Below are positions 39,800-48,625 of a stretch of 64,000 bases of DNA, piece by piece. The translations under genes and the position numbers were made by a program. The notes below the pieces were generated by a model that saw only the letters and a program-made list of their open reading frames with translations, was not told the origin of the DNA and did no database searches. The stretch's first letter is position 1. Every line of letters begins with the position of its first letter. Source of the stretch: Agromyces aureus (GTDB lineage Bacteria > Actinomycetota > Actinomycetes > Actinomycetales > Microbacteriaceae); the NCBI RefSeq assembly GCF_001660485.1, contig NZ_CP013979.1:4154001-4218000 (forward strand). Direction: 5' to 3'.

Positions 39800-41347
39800 C
39801 TACGCGCGGACGAGCTCCACGGGGGTCGTCGGCGGCTCCTCGCGGGTCAGGACCGCGGGCGGCTCGGAGAGGTGCTGCGCGACATCGGTCGACGTGCTGA
39901 GTGCCACTTCCATCGACGGGTTGGGTGCGACATCCGTCGACGGGTCGGGTGCGACATCCGACGACGGACTGAATGCGACGTCGCGTGGGGCCTCCGTCGA
40001 CGGATCGGATGCCGGAGCGAGCGGGGCTGCGGCGAGCGCCCGCTTGATGCGCCAGGCCGCGAACACCGCGATCAGGCTCACGAGGATGTGCATGCCGAGG
40101 AACACGTCGGTCAGGCCCGCGCCGAGCAGCACGCCGGCGACGAGCGGGCCCGCCGCCGAGAAGGCGGTCTGCAGTGCGGCGACGGTTCCGAGGGTCTGGC
40201 CGACCATGCCCTTCGGCGCGAGCTGCGCCGTGAGCGGGTTCAGCACGGGACTGTAGATCGTCTCGCCCACGGCGAAGATGCCGTAGGTCGTGACGAACAG
40301 CGCGGTCGCGATGCCGGGCGAGAACTGCGCCGCCGAGAGGATCAGCCACGACACCACCCAGATGCTGCCGACGCCCATGAGGAGCGCGGGGGCGCCGCGC
40401 TTGGCCGTCACCTTCACCACGATCACCTGCAGGGCCACGATGACGATGCAGTTCACGGCCGCGGCGATGCCGATGGCCGACGGGTCGATGTCGAGCACCG
40501 TGAGTCCGTAGGCGGGCAGTCCCGACTCGAACTGGGCGTAGAAGCCGAGAGCGAGGGCGATCGTGACGACGGCGGTCCAGCGCATCGCGGGCTGCGCGAA
40601 GATGACGCGCAGGGCGCCGCGCGGGCGAGCCGGGGAGTCGGACGTGCCGTCGCCGGGGCGTGGCGCGTCGCGATCCGGGTCGATCACGGCGATCGCCCCG
40701 GTCGCGGCGTCGAGGGCCGCGAAGGCACCGGTGCCGGTCGAGACGCCCTGGCCGGCGTCGGCCGCGCGTCGCGCGAGGGGAGTGCGAGCGCCTGCGCGCG
40801 ACATCCGCCCGGCGAACGCGATGATCGCCGACGAGAGCACGAAGCCGCCCGCGGCCATGAGGAAGCCGATGTCGAGGCCGTCGGCGCGGTCGAGGTCGAC
40901 GACGAGCCCGGCGAGGAACGCGCCGGCCGCCATGCCGAGCGCCTCGCCCGTGAACTTGTACGCGAAGATCTTGCGACGGTCGTCGAATGACGACCAGTTC
41001 AGCGCGAGCACCTGCTTGGCGGGAACCGCGGCCGAGAGGCCGAGCCCGAAGACGAGCATGCCCGCGAGGAAGAGTGCCGGGACGTCGGCGAACACGAGCG
41101 AGGCGACGCCCGCAGCGCCGAGCAGCTGGGCGAGCACCGCGACGCGCACGGGATCGAAGCGGTCGGCGAGGCGGCCTGCGAGCGGCGCGGCAGCAAGCGC
41201 GCCGATCGAGAAGAGCGACGACGCCCCCGCGGCGACGAGGGCGCCCCACTCGCGGGTGTCGGCCGCGTAGGCGTACTGGTACGGCAGCACGGCTCCCCAG
41301 CCGAGCGAGCCGATGGCGCTGGCGAGCACGAGCAGTTTCGCGCGCAT
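39800..41347 (-). CDS. MFS transporter with DVAPxPST-repeat tail
   Basis: A 515-residue major facilitator. The N-terminal motif A equivalent is GRLADRFDPVR. A long cytoplasmic loop of ~60 residues (about 185-250, MSRAGARTPLARR...) separates the two six-helix halves. After the last helix, the ~75-residue tail contains degenerate 10-12 residue repeats (DVAFSPSS-DVAPDPST-DVAPNPSM-EVALSTST-DVAQ). It is divergent from a MarR regulator with a strong palindrome in the 142-base gap, so it is probably a MarR-repressed exporter. The tail repeat is unusual for MFS proteins. Confidence 0.85.
   Translation of the reverse strand: MRAKLLVLASAIGSLGWGAVLPYQYAYAADTREWGALVAAGASSLFSIGALAAAPLAGRLADRFDPVRVAVLAQLLGAAGVASLVFADVPALFLAGMLVFGLGLSAAVPAKQVLALNWSSFDDRRKIFAYKFTGEALGMAAGAFLAGLVVDLDRADGLDIGFLMAAGGFVLSSAIIAFAGRMSRAGARTPLARRAADAGQGVSTGTGAFAALDAATGAIAVIDPDRDAPRPGDGTSDSPARPRGALRVIFAQPAMRWTAVVTIALALGFYAQFESGLPAYGLTVLDIDPSAIGIAAAVNCIVIVALQVIVVKVTAKRGAPALLMGVGSIWVVSWLILSAAQFSPGIATALFVTTYGIFAVGETIYSPVLNPLTAQLAPKGMVGQTLGTVAALQTAFSAAGPLVAGVLLGAGLTDVFLGMHILVSLIAVFAAWRIKRALAAAPLAPASDPSTEAPRDVAFSPSSDVAPDPSTDVAPNPSMEVALSTSTDVAQHLSEPPAVLTREEPPTTPVELVRA
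39890..40015. repeat. Coding tandem repeats in the MFS C-terminal tail
   Basis: Related 24- to 36-base units centred on GACGGGTTGGGTGCGACATC, GACGGGTCGGGTGCGACATC and similar (plus strand) encode the DVAxxPST steps. One unit differs from the next by a few substitutions, pointing to recent duplication. Confidence 0.7.
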
Positions 41348-41430
41348 CGAGGCGCCCTCCTCTCAGGGTTCGTTCGACGGGCGGCGGAGGTCGCGCGCCG
41401 GCGCCGGCCGCGGCATCCCTCACCCTTCGA

Positions 41431-41462
41431 TTGCGAAGTATTCGATATCGAAATATTAGCAA
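41431..41462. promoter_or_regulatory. MarR operator palindrome
   Basis: Centred on the perfect 12-mer TTCGATATCGAA (41441-41452), with TTGC (41431) and GCAA (41459) placed symmetrically. 12 of the 16 pairs over 32 bases match. It sits between the divergent MFS and MarR genes. Confidence 0.75.
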
Positions 41463-41489
41463 CCGAAGGAGGCGTGCGAGAATTCCCGT

Positions 41490-41996
41490 ATGGCGAAACG
41501 GACCTCGAGCGCGCAGGAGCTGCACCGTCGCGCCGTCGCGACCTACGTCAAGGCCGGCGGCGAGGAGTCGGTGCAGCGCGTGATCACCGCCGTGCAGAGC
41601 CTCACCAAGAAGCTCGACCAGTGGTACGCGAGGCAGCTCGTCGACCTCGAGGTCACGGGCGGCGAGTGGGCCGTGCTCACCTCGCTCGCCAAGGCCGGCG
41701 AGGCGCTCACGCCCAGCCAGCTCGCCGAGCTCACGAACGTCGCGCCGTCGTCGATGACGCACCGCATCGACAAGCTCGTCGAGCGCGGTCTCGTCGAACG
41801 CACGCCCGACTCCGAGAACCGCACGCGCATCTTCGTGAGCCTCACGGATGCCGGTTGGCAGCTGTTCAGCGTCGCGATCCGCGGGTCGGATGTCGTCGAG
41901 TCCGACGTGCTGCAGGACCTCAGCGACGACGAGCGCGGCGAGCTCGCGCGGCTGCTCGAGGTCGTCATCGCGCGACTCGACGACATCGACGCATAG
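41490..41996 (+). CDS. MarR-family regulator
   Basis: A 168-residue winged-helix dimer. The HTH/wing is about residues 58-112: ALTPSQLAELTNVAPSSMTHRIDKLVERGLVER, with wing residues TPDSENRTRIFVSLT. Helices at both ends form the dimer domain. The only in-frame start is ATG 41490, although the AAGGAGG-like sequence lies about 17 bases upstream, farther than normal. It is divergent from the MFS exporter and most likely represses it and itself through the TTCGATATCGAA site. Confidence 0.88.
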   Translation: MAKRTSSAQELHRRAVATYVKAGGEESVQRVITAVQSLTKKLDQWYARQLVDLEVTGGEWAVLTSLAKAGEALTPSQLAELTNVAPSSMTHRIDKLVERGLVERTPDSENRTRIFVSLTDAGWQLFSVAIRGSDVVESDVLQDLSDDERGELARLLEVVIARLDDIDA

Positions 41997-42036
41997 GGTA
42001 CTGCCGGTGCCGGCCCGGATCAGGACCGGACGAGAC

Positions 42037-42549
42037 TCACCTGGCCCAGCGGACCACCTCGAGCGGTCCCTCATCGGACGTCGGCGGTTCGAACCTCTCG
42101 AAGTACTCGGTGGCCGACTGTTCGGTGAGCGGCCAATCGTCGGCCGACCTGCCGTGTCGGTCACCGACACGACTCAGGATGGTCACGAGACTCGTCGCGA
42201 GGTACGCGGTCTCGGGCACGATGCCCTGGGGTGCGAGCACCGCGCGGTACTCATCGCGTTGTCGCCGGAACCAGAATCCGAAATCGAGCACCACATCGCT
42301 CCCCGCGGCGACCTGGCGCAGCAAGCGCGCCTTCAGGTCTACCGCCACCTCGGCGACCACGTCGGCGGAGGGCATCGTCGTGATCCCGCGATCCCAGAAC
42401 TCCACCTCGAATGACAATCGCGTCCAACCCTCGCGCTCCAGGCGCTTGGCGTAGGTGGTCTTTCCGGCACCACCCGGCCCGCACATCATCACGACGCGGG
42501 GTCGGAGAACCGTGTTCTGTGTCACCGGGCCGAGGGTACGCTCCGCCAC
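42037..42549 (-). CDS. P-loop ATP-binding protein (AAA_33 / small-molecule kinase-like)
   Basis: A 170-residue P-loop NTPase. Walker A is GPGGAGKTT at about residues 24-32, followed by YAKRLEREGWTRLSFE. VVLDFGFWFRRQRDEYR is the Walker B/LID-type region, in which Arg residues would close over ATP. This is the AAA_33/ATP-binding zeta-toxin-like kinase group, used for phosphorylating small metabolites, antibiotics or sugars. No antitoxin-like gene is adjacent. The GTG at 42549 has no good ribosome site; a GTG near 42528 is possible. The substrate is unknown. Confidence 0.75.
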   Translation of the reverse strand: MAERTLGPVTQNTVLRPRVVMMCGPGGAGKTTYAKRLEREGWTRLSFEVEFWDRGITTMPSADVVAEVAVDLKARLLRQVAAGSDVVLDFGFWFRRQRDEYRAVLAPQGIVPETAYLATSLVTILSRVGDRHGRSADDWPLTEQSATEYFERFEPPTSDEGPLEVVRWAR

Positions 42550-42616
42550 TGACGTCGAGATGTCGAACGCTCCGCCCGTCGCCGGTCCGGATCGGGTCGA
42601 ACGTGATCCGCAAGCC

Positions 42617-43666
42617 CTACGGCTGGAGCATGACCTTGACGGCGCGGCGCTCGTCCATGGCGGCGTACGCCTCGGCCGCCTCGACGAGGGGCAGCTTCAG
42701 GTCGAACACGCGGCCCGGCTCGATCGCACCCGAGAGCACGTCGGGCAGCAGCTCCTCGATGTAGCCGCGCACGGGGGCGACGCCGCCGTTCACACCGACA
42801 TTGCGTCCGAACAACGCGCGCACGGGCAGCTCGGGCCCGCCGTTCGGCACGCCGACGTATCCGACCATGCCGCCGGGGCGGGCCGAGCGGATCGCCTGGT
42901 CCATCGACTCCTTGGTGCCCACGCACTCGAGCACGCGGTCGGCTCCGATGCCCTCGGTGAGCGCCTTCACGGCGGCGACGCCGTCGTCGCCGCGCTCGGC
43001 GACGATGTGGGTGGCGCCGAATGCGCGCGCGAGCTCCTGCCGATCGGCGTGCCGCGACATCGCGATGATCGTGGTCGCCCCGAGGCGCTTCGCGGCGATG
43101 ACCGCGCAGAGCCCGACGGCGCCGTCGCCGACGACCACGACGGAATCGCCCGGTTGCACGCCCGCCGAGACGGCCGCGTGGTGGCCGGTGCCCATGACGT
43201 CGCTGAGCGTCAGGAGTCCGGGCACCATGTCGGCGGTGACCTCCTCGCGGACCGGAACCAGCGTGCCGTCGGCGAGGGGCACTCGCACGCGTTCGCCCTG
43301 ACCGGCATCCGCGAACCCGCCGAGGCGGTCGTCGCTGCCCCACCACCCGCCGTTCAGGCACGACGTGCTGACGCCGTTGCGGCAGTTCACGCACGTGTTG
43401 TCGCACACGTAGAACGGCGCGATCACGAAGTCGCCGACCTCGATGAGGCTCACGTCGTCGCCGACGGCCTCGACCACGCCTACGAACTCGTGGCCGATGC
43501 GATGCGGCTCGTCGGTGGGCGTGACCCCGCGGTACGGCCAGAGGTCGGAACCGCAGACGCACGCGGCCACGACTCGTACGATCGCGTCGCCTCCGGTTGA
43601 GAGCACGGGGTCGGGCACGGTCTCGACGCGGATGTCGCGGGCGGCGTGGATCACGGTGGCGAGCAT
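42617..43666 (-). CDS. Zinc-dependent alcohol dehydrogenase (MDR family)
   Basis: A 349-residue medium-chain dehydrogenase. The catalytic zinc ligands are visible in CVCGSDLWPY and RIGHEFVGVV (Cys, His, Glu). The structural zinc lobe has four Cys in CDNTCVNCRNGVSTSC. The nucleotide-binding motif GDGAVGLCAVIAAKRLGA follows. FEVGDFVIAPF and the C-terminal KVMLQP are family-typical. It probably oxidises an alcohol, polyol or aldehyde adduct using NAD(P). It lies downstream of the carboxylesterase in the same direction (47-base gap), a possible ester-to-alcohol pathway. Confidence 0.9.
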   Translation of the reverse strand: MLATVIHAARDIRVETVPDPVLSTGGDAIVRVVAACVCGSDLWPYRGVTPTDEPHRIGHEFVGVVEAVGDDVSLIEVGDFVIAPFYVCDNTCVNCRNGVSTSCLNGGWWGSDDRLGGFADAGQGERVRVPLADGTLVPVREEVTADMVPGLLTLSDVMGTGHHAAVSAGVQPGDSVVVVGDGAVGLCAVIAAKRLGATTIIAMSRHADRQELARAFGATHIVAERGDDGVAAVKALTEGIGADRVLECVGTKESMDQAIRSARPGGMVGYVGVPNGGPELPVRALFGRNVGVNGGVAPVRGYIEELLPDVLSGAIEPGRVFDLKLPLVEAAEAYAAMDERRAVKVMLQP

Positions 43667-43713
43667 GGGTCGAGCCTACGCTCGGGGTCGAGCGCTGGGG
43701 AGGTGCCGGCGGC

Positions 43714-45270
43714 TCAGACGTGGGGGACGAACTCCTGCCAGGCGAGGCGCTTCTCGCGGCGCGGGTCGGCCTCGACCCGGTCGGTCGCGTCGAAGACGAG
43801 GGTGCGCCGCATCCGCTCGTCGTATCGCGGCCAGCCGTCGAGGGGCGCCCCGGACACGGCGAACGCCGCCCAGTGCGCCTGCATGCGTCGTCCGACCCGG
43901 CGGTAGAGGCGACGCCCGCCGAGCAGTGTGAGCCCTGCGCCGGTCAGCGTGTCGAACTTCTCGAACAGGGCGAACAGCTCGAGGCCGTGGGTCGCGTCGA
44001 GACCCATGAGCCGCGGCATCCGCGGAGCCGCATCGAACCGGTAGCAGCAGACCGGCGCGTACCGCGAGTGCCGTTCGGCGACCTTGACCGACGGGAACCA
44101 GAACGTGAAGTCGCCCGCGAAGTCGGCGGCCGGGCGCCGTTCGGGCAGGCCAGGATACTGGCGCTTGATCGCCTTGCGGGACTTCTTGCGCGTGTTCGCG
44201 AAGATCGCGCGGATGCGCGGCTTCGTCGTGGGCAGGATGCTGATGCGCCCCACGAAGAGCGACCCTTCGCGGTCGTTCGTGCCGATGATGAGCGGGATGC
44301 GGTGCGCGGTGCCGTCGCGGAACGCGTCGAGCGGGCGAACCGGCAGGAACTCGCCGTCGATGACGGGAGCGAGGCTGATGGTGCCGGGGTTCTCGTCGGG
44401 AGTGCGCTGCGCCAGCAGGGTCGTCGCCTCGGCGAGCACGCTCGGGTCGGCCGCGAGCAGCATCGCCGCGGCGTCCTCTCCGGAATCGGTCTCGAGGTCG
44501 TCGTCGTCGACCAGGCGGCTGAGCGTGCTCACGTACTCGGCGGCCCAGCGGGCGGCGACCTCGGGCAGGTAGACGGCGTTCGCGGGCGAGCTCTGCGCGA
44601 TCGCCCGCGAGAAGAGTCCCTCGGCCGCGGGCACGGCCATGAGCGTCGTGACCGAGTTCGCCCCCGACGACTCGCCGAAGAGCGTGACGCGGTCGGGGTC
44701 GCCCCCGAACGCGGCGATGTTGCGCCGCACCCACTCGAGCGCGGCGACCTGGTCGCGGAGCCCGACATTGACGTCGAACGGATGCCGCGGGCCGGCGTAC
44801 GCGCGGAAGTCCAGCCAGCCGAGGGCCCCGAGCCGATAGTTCAGGCTCACGTAGACGACGCCGTGCCGCCGCACGAGCGTCTCGCCCTGTCGCGGGTACT
44901 CGTCGGAGGATCCGACGCTGTACGCGCCGCCGTGCAGGAACACCATCACCGGACGCGACCCGCCGCCCGCGGCATCCGGTGCCGTGATGTTCAGGCGCAG
45001 GCAGTCCTCACTGCGCGGGAGTCGCGGATTGGCGCCGATGAACTGGCCCCGGCGATTCTGAGGTGCGACCGGGCCGAAGTCGGCCGCGTCGCGCACGCCC
45101 GCCCAGGCGTCGGGCGCGACCGGCGCGCGGAACCGGCGATCGCCGCCGGTGGGGCCCGCGTACGGGATGCCGCGCCACATGCGCAGGCCCCGCCGACGGA
45201 CCCCCCGCACCGCACCGGCGTCGGTCTCGACGATCAGGTCGTCGGTGCGGACGCCACCCTCCACGAGCAT
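43714..45270 (-). CDS. Type B carboxylesterase/lipase
   Basis: A 518-residue esterase without an obvious signal peptide. The oxyanion loop is FLHGGAYSVGSS and the nucleophile Ser201 lies in GESSG of VTLFGESSGANSV. EDCLRLNI is the second carboxylesterase-B signature. DATHGLELF probably holds the catalytic His, and the acid lies between. The enzyme hydrolyses carboxylic esters in the cytoplasm. It is divergent from an MFS gene and followed by an alcohol dehydrogenase; the trio could take up, hydrolyse and oxidise one ester substrate (inference). Confidence 0.9.
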   Translation of the reverse strand: MLVEGGVRTDDLIVETDAGAVRGVRRRGLRMWRGIPYAGPTGGDRRFRAPVAPDAWAGVRDAADFGPVAPQNRRGQFIGANPRLPRSEDCLRLNITAPDAAGGGSRPVMVFLHGGAYSVGSSDEYPRQGETLVRRHGVVYVSLNYRLGALGWLDFRAYAGPRHPFDVNVGLRDQVAALEWVRRNIAAFGGDPDRVTLFGESSGANSVTTLMAVPAAEGLFSRAIAQSSPANAVYLPEVAARWAAEYVSTLSRLVDDDDLETDSGEDAAAMLLAADPSVLAEATTLLAQRTPDENPGTISLAPVIDGEFLPVRPLDAFRDGTAHRIPLIIGTNDREGSLFVGRISILPTTKPRIRAIFANTRKKSRKAIKRQYPGLPERRPAADFAGDFTFWFPSVKVAERHSRYAPVCCYRFDAAPRMPRLMGLDATHGLELFALFEKFDTLTGAGLTLLGGRRLYRRVGRRMQAHWAAFAVSGAPLDGWPRYDERMRRTLVFDATDRVEADPRREKRLAWQEFVPHV

Positions 45271-45386
45271 GCGGGGAGCCTAGCCGCCGATGGTGAACGC
45301 CGCGCTTCGGGTGCGCGAACACGGGTGCGGCATGTCGGTGGCGGATGCCGGTGCCGGATGTCGGTGGCATGCGACAGGATGCACGG

Positions 45387-46652
45387 GTGAACGGAATCCG
45401 CGGCTTCTGGCGCGCCCTGCCGACCGAGGGTCGGTGGCTGCTCTCGACCGTCGCGATCCAGACGCTCGGGCGCGGGCTCACGCTGCCGTTCACGATCATC
45501 TACCTGCACGAGGTGCGCGGGTTCGACCTCGCGCTCTCTGGCACGCTCATGGGGCTCATCGCCGTCGTCGGACTCATCGTCACCGGCCCGGGCGGCAGCC
45601 TCATCGACCGGTACGGCGCCCGGACCATCCTGATCATCGGGCTCGCCTCGATGATCGCCGGCTGCACGCTGCTCGCGTTCGCGACGAACCCGGGCGTGGC
45701 CGCCGTCGGCCTCGTGCTCATCGGCGTGAACTTCGGCGTCTCGTGGCCGGGGTTCAACGCGCTCATCGCGAGCGTCGTCAGCGGCGACCTGCGGCAGCAG
45801 TACTTCGGCATCAACTTCGCGCTCGTCAACCTCGGCATCGGCATCGGCGGGGTGATCGGCGGCTTCTACGTGAACGTCGAGGCGCCCGAGACGTTCACGG
45901 TGATCTTCCTCGTCGACGCCGCGAGCTGCCTCATTCCCGTGGCGCTGCTGCTCGGGCCGCTGCGGCACGTGCGCACCCAGTCCGTCGCACCCGCCGGCGA
46001 GACCGGCGAGGCGAGCGGCTACCTGCAGATCATCCGGCGACCAGCCGTGATCTGGGTGAGCCTGCTGACCTTCGTCGCGATGTTCGTGGGATACGGGCAG
46101 ATGGAGGGCGGCTTTCCGGCGTTCGCACGCCAGGTCGCCGAGGTGCCGACCAGCACGATCGGCTTCGCGTTCGCCGCGAACACCCTCGTGATCGTGCTGT
46201 TCCAGTTCTCGGTGCTGAAGTGGATCTCGGGCAAGCGTCGCACGCGCGTGATGTGGATCATGGCGCTCGTGTGGGCGGCCTCCTGGCTGCTGCTCGGCGC
46301 CACCGGTCTCGTGCCCGACACCATCGCGGCCTCGATCGGCGTGATCGCGTTCATGAGCGTCTTCGCATTCGGAGAGACGCTGCTGCAGCCCACGGTTCCG
46401 GCCGTCTACAACGACCTCGCGTCAGACCACAACCGCGGCCGCTACAACGCCGTCAACGCCGCCGCCTTCCAGGGCGGCGCGATCGCAGGGCCGATCGCCG
46501 CCGGCTTGCTGCTCGATCACGGCCTGCATGCCGTCTTCATCGGCGTGATGGTCGTCTGCTGCCTCGGCATCGGTGTCATGGCGCTCGCACTGGAGCGGCG
46601 CATCACGCCGAGCGTCAACGGCGTCGTCGAGACGCAGCCCGCCGTCGACTGA
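45387..46652 (+). CDS. MFS transporter
   Basis: A 421-residue major facilitator with about 12 helices. The helix-1 region is LSTVAIQTLGRGLTLPFTII, and motif A reads GGSLIDRYGARTI. The second half begins AVIWVSLLTFVAMFVGYG. GTG at 45387 has AGGA eight bases upstream; an ATG at 45369 would add six residues. It is divergent from the carboxylesterase (116-base gap). It is related in overall pattern to the MFS at 39800 (LPxYGL..., GETIYSP/GETLLQP motif in helix 10), so the two may be distant paralogues. Confidence 0.85.
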   Translation: MNGIRGFWRALPTEGRWLLSTVAIQTLGRGLTLPFTIIYLHEVRGFDLALSGTLMGLIAVVGLIVTGPGGSLIDRYGARTILIIGLASMIAGCTLLAFATNPGVAAVGLVLIGVNFGVSWPGFNALIASVVSGDLRQQYFGINFALVNLGIGIGGVIGGFYVNVEAPETFTVIFLVDAASCLIPVALLLGPLRHVRTQSVAPAGETGEASGYLQIIRRPAVIWVSLLTFVAMFVGYGQMEGGFPAFARQVAEVPTSTIGFAFAANTLVIVLFQFSVLKWISGKRRTRVMWIMALVWAASWLLLGATGLVPDTIAASIGVIAFMSVFAFGETLLQPTVPAVYNDLASDHNRGRYNAVNAAAFQGGAIAGPIAAGLLLDHGLHAVFIGVMVVCCLGIGVMALALERRITPSVNGVVETQPAVD

Positions 46653-46683
46653 GGTTCGGTGGCGAGGGCGGCACCGGGTGGGC

Positions 46684-47157
46684 CTAGATGGTCGCGTTCT
46701 TCGGAAGTGGCGGCACGATCGTGCGCAGCGACCAGCCGAACAGCACGAACATGGCGCCGACGGCGCCCGCGAACAGCGCGACGCCGAACGCGACGACCGA
46801 GGTGAACAACGACGCGCGCAGGAACGACGCGTTCATGACGGTGGTGCGCACCGGGTCGTCCTGATCGAGCTCGGCGTACGTCTTGCCGCCGCCGATCTCC
46901 TCAGCGTGCATGGCGATGACGCCCGCCTGGACGAAGGCGTCGATCGGGCCGTTCACGGTCTCGCCGGCGAGGATGGGCGCGTCGTCGGGAATGACGATGT
47001 TCTCGGCGCTCAGCTGGTTCGACACCGAAGCCCACGCCACGATCGCGACGACGATGAGCAGGATGCCGCCGATGATCGCCGCCAGGCCGGTCAGGCGCAC
47101 CACGTTGACCTGCGTGCGGTTGAGCACGGCGCCGCCGGTCTCGAAATTCTCCGTCAT
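46684..47157 (-). CDS. Two-helix actinobacterial membrane protein (often mislabelled LigA)
   Basis: A 157-residue protein. It has a short cytoplasmic head, a first helix near residues 22-48 (LAAIIGGILLIVVAIVAW), a ~65-residue external loop, and a second helix near 118-148. The loop has the conserved SxQLxAENIxIPDDAPxxAG and GKTYAELDxDDPVR patterns. I recall this as a widespread actinobacterial family sometimes labelled aromatic ring-opening dioxygenase LigA, although no dioxygenase features are visible. The start is fixed by GGGGG seven bases upstream. Function unknown. Confidence 0.75.
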   Translation of the reverse strand: MTENFETGGAVLNRTQVNVVRLTGLAAIIGGILLIVVAIVAWASVSNQLSAENIVIPDDAPILAGETVNGPIDAFVQAGVIAMHAEEIGGGKTYAELDQDDPVRTTVMNASFLRASLFTSVVAFGVALFAGAVGAMFVLFGWSLRTIVPPLPKNATI

Positions 47158-47259
47158 GTCATCCCCCCGAATGCCGATGTATTCGGCTCCACCGTATCGG
47201 TCACGGAGGCAGGGATGGAAGAGCGGGGCCACGGCGCGTCGCCCAGAACCGCGCGGATC

Positions 47260-48606
47260 TCAGAGCTTCGCGGCCTTCGCGAGCAGGCTCTCGCGTTCGC
47301 GCTCGTTGCCCGTCAGGCGGGCCGCCCGCTCGAGCTCGACGCGCGCCTCTGCGGCACGGCCGAGGCGCGAGAGGAGCTCCCCTCGCACGGCGGGCAGCCC
47401 GGGATACCCCGCGAGCCGGCCGGTGGCCGCGAGCTCGTCGACGACGAGCAGCGCCGACGCCGGCCCCGTCGACATGGCGATCGCGACCGCACGGTTGAGG
47501 TCGACCACCGGCGAGGGCGCGATGCGTCCGAGCGCCTCGTAGAGCAGCACGATGTGCGCCCAGTCGGTCTCGTCGACCGACGGCGCGATCGCGTGCTGCT
47601 CGGCGATCGCGGCCTGCAGGCCGTACGCGGCACGTCCGCGGCCGATGCCGTCCGCCCTGGCGAGCGCGGTGCGTCCACGGCCCAGCTGCGCACGGTCCCA
47701 ACGCGTGCGGTCCTGCTCGTCGAGGGGGATCGCCGATCCGTCGGGCGCCGTGCGCGCCGGGAACCGCGCCGCCGTGAACTCCATGAGCGCCACGAGCGAC
47801 CACGCCTCGGGCTCGCGCGGCATCAGGCCCGCGACGACTCGGGCGAGGCGCAGGGCCTCGTTCGAGACATCCGCCCGCACCCATTCGGTGCCCGACGCGG
47901 GCAGGTACCCCTCGTTGAAGACGAGGTAGAGCACCTGCAGCACCGACGCGAGCCGCGCCGGGTACTCGTTCGGCTCGGGCACCTCGAACGGCACGTTCGC
48001 GGCCGCGAGGGTCTTCTTGGCCCGCACGATGCGCTGCTGGATCGTCGCGGTCGGCACGAGGAAGGCCCGCGCGATCTCCTCGCTCGAGAGGCCGCCGACG
48101 ATGCGCAGCGTGAGGGCGATCTGGGCCTCGCGCGAGAGCACGGGATGGCACGACACGAAGATCAGGCGCAGCACGTCGTCGTCGATCGTGTCGGGGTCCC
48201 AGAAGACGTCGGATGCCGCGGCGCCGCCCTGCTCGAGGTCGCGCGCCATGGCCGCGTACCGCTCGTCGAGCCGCTCGCGCCGCCGCCACCCGTCGATCGC
48301 GCGGCGTTTGGCGACCGCGGTGAGCCAGGCGCCCGGGTTGTTCGGCACACCTTCGGCGGGCCACTGGCGCAACGCCTCGACGAGGGCCTCCTGCGCCAGG
48401 TCTTCAGCCTGGCCGACGTCGCCGACGAAGCGGGTCAGGGTCGCGACGATGCGCGCGGACTCGATGCGCCAGACCGCGGCGACGGCGCGACGGGCGCGGT
48501 CGGCGGACGTACGACCCGCATCGACGGCCGTCGCCGGGTCGGCCTCACCGGCCGCCCCGGCGGCATCGGCCGTCCCGGCCGCACCCGCGGCATCCGTTGC
48601 TCCCAT
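47260..48606 (-). CDS. ECF-type sigma factor with C-terminal DUF6596 domain
   Basis: A 448-residue sigma factor of the YCII-linked ECF group. After a ~50-residue Ala/Gly-rich head, region 2 (FVGDVGQAEDLAQEALVEAL) and region 4 (EIARAFLVPTATIQQRIVRAKKTL) are clear. The ~250-residue C-terminal extension is helical and TPR-like, ending LLAKAAKL. In characterised members this extension acts in place of an anti-sigma factor. The preceding YCII-type gene lies 19 bases upstream in the same operon. The start at 48606 avoids overlap with that gene. Confidence 0.9.
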   Translation of the reverse strand: MGATDAAGAAGTADAAGAAGEADPATAVDAGRTSADRARRAVAAVWRIESARIVATLTRFVGDVGQAEDLAQEALVEALRQWPAEGVPNNPGAWLTAVAKRRAIDGWRRRERLDERYAAMARDLEQGGAAASDVFWDPDTIDDDVLRLIFVSCHPVLSREAQIALTLRIVGGLSSEEIARAFLVPTATIQQRIVRAKKTLAAANVPFEVPEPNEYPARLASVLQVLYLVFNEGYLPASGTEWVRADVSNEALRLARVVAGLMPREPEAWSLVALMEFTAARFPARTAPDGSAIPLDEQDRTRWDRAQLGRGRTALARADGIGRGRAAYGLQAAIAEQHAIAPSVDETDWAHIVLLYEALGRIAPSPVVDLNRAVAIAMSTGPASALLVVDELAATGRLAGYPGLPAVRGELLSRLGRAAEARVELERAARLTGNERERESLLAKAAKL

Positions 48607-48625
48607 GGTGGCGACCCGAGGCCGG

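Noticed and set aside
39369..42170. A 933-codon frame across nitroreductase, MFS and MarR genes
   Set aside because: It crosses three well-supported genes and two regulatory regions, has Arg-rich low-complexity composition, and has no recognisable domain.
42037..42549. Zeta-type toxin of a toxin-antitoxin pair
   Set aside because: The P-loop kinase resembles that superfamily, but there is no small antitoxin gene next to it; a metabolite kinase is more likely.
46684..47157. Ring-opening dioxygenase LigA
   Set aside because: The label is sometimes given to this family, but the protein has two membrane helices and no dioxygenase metal site.
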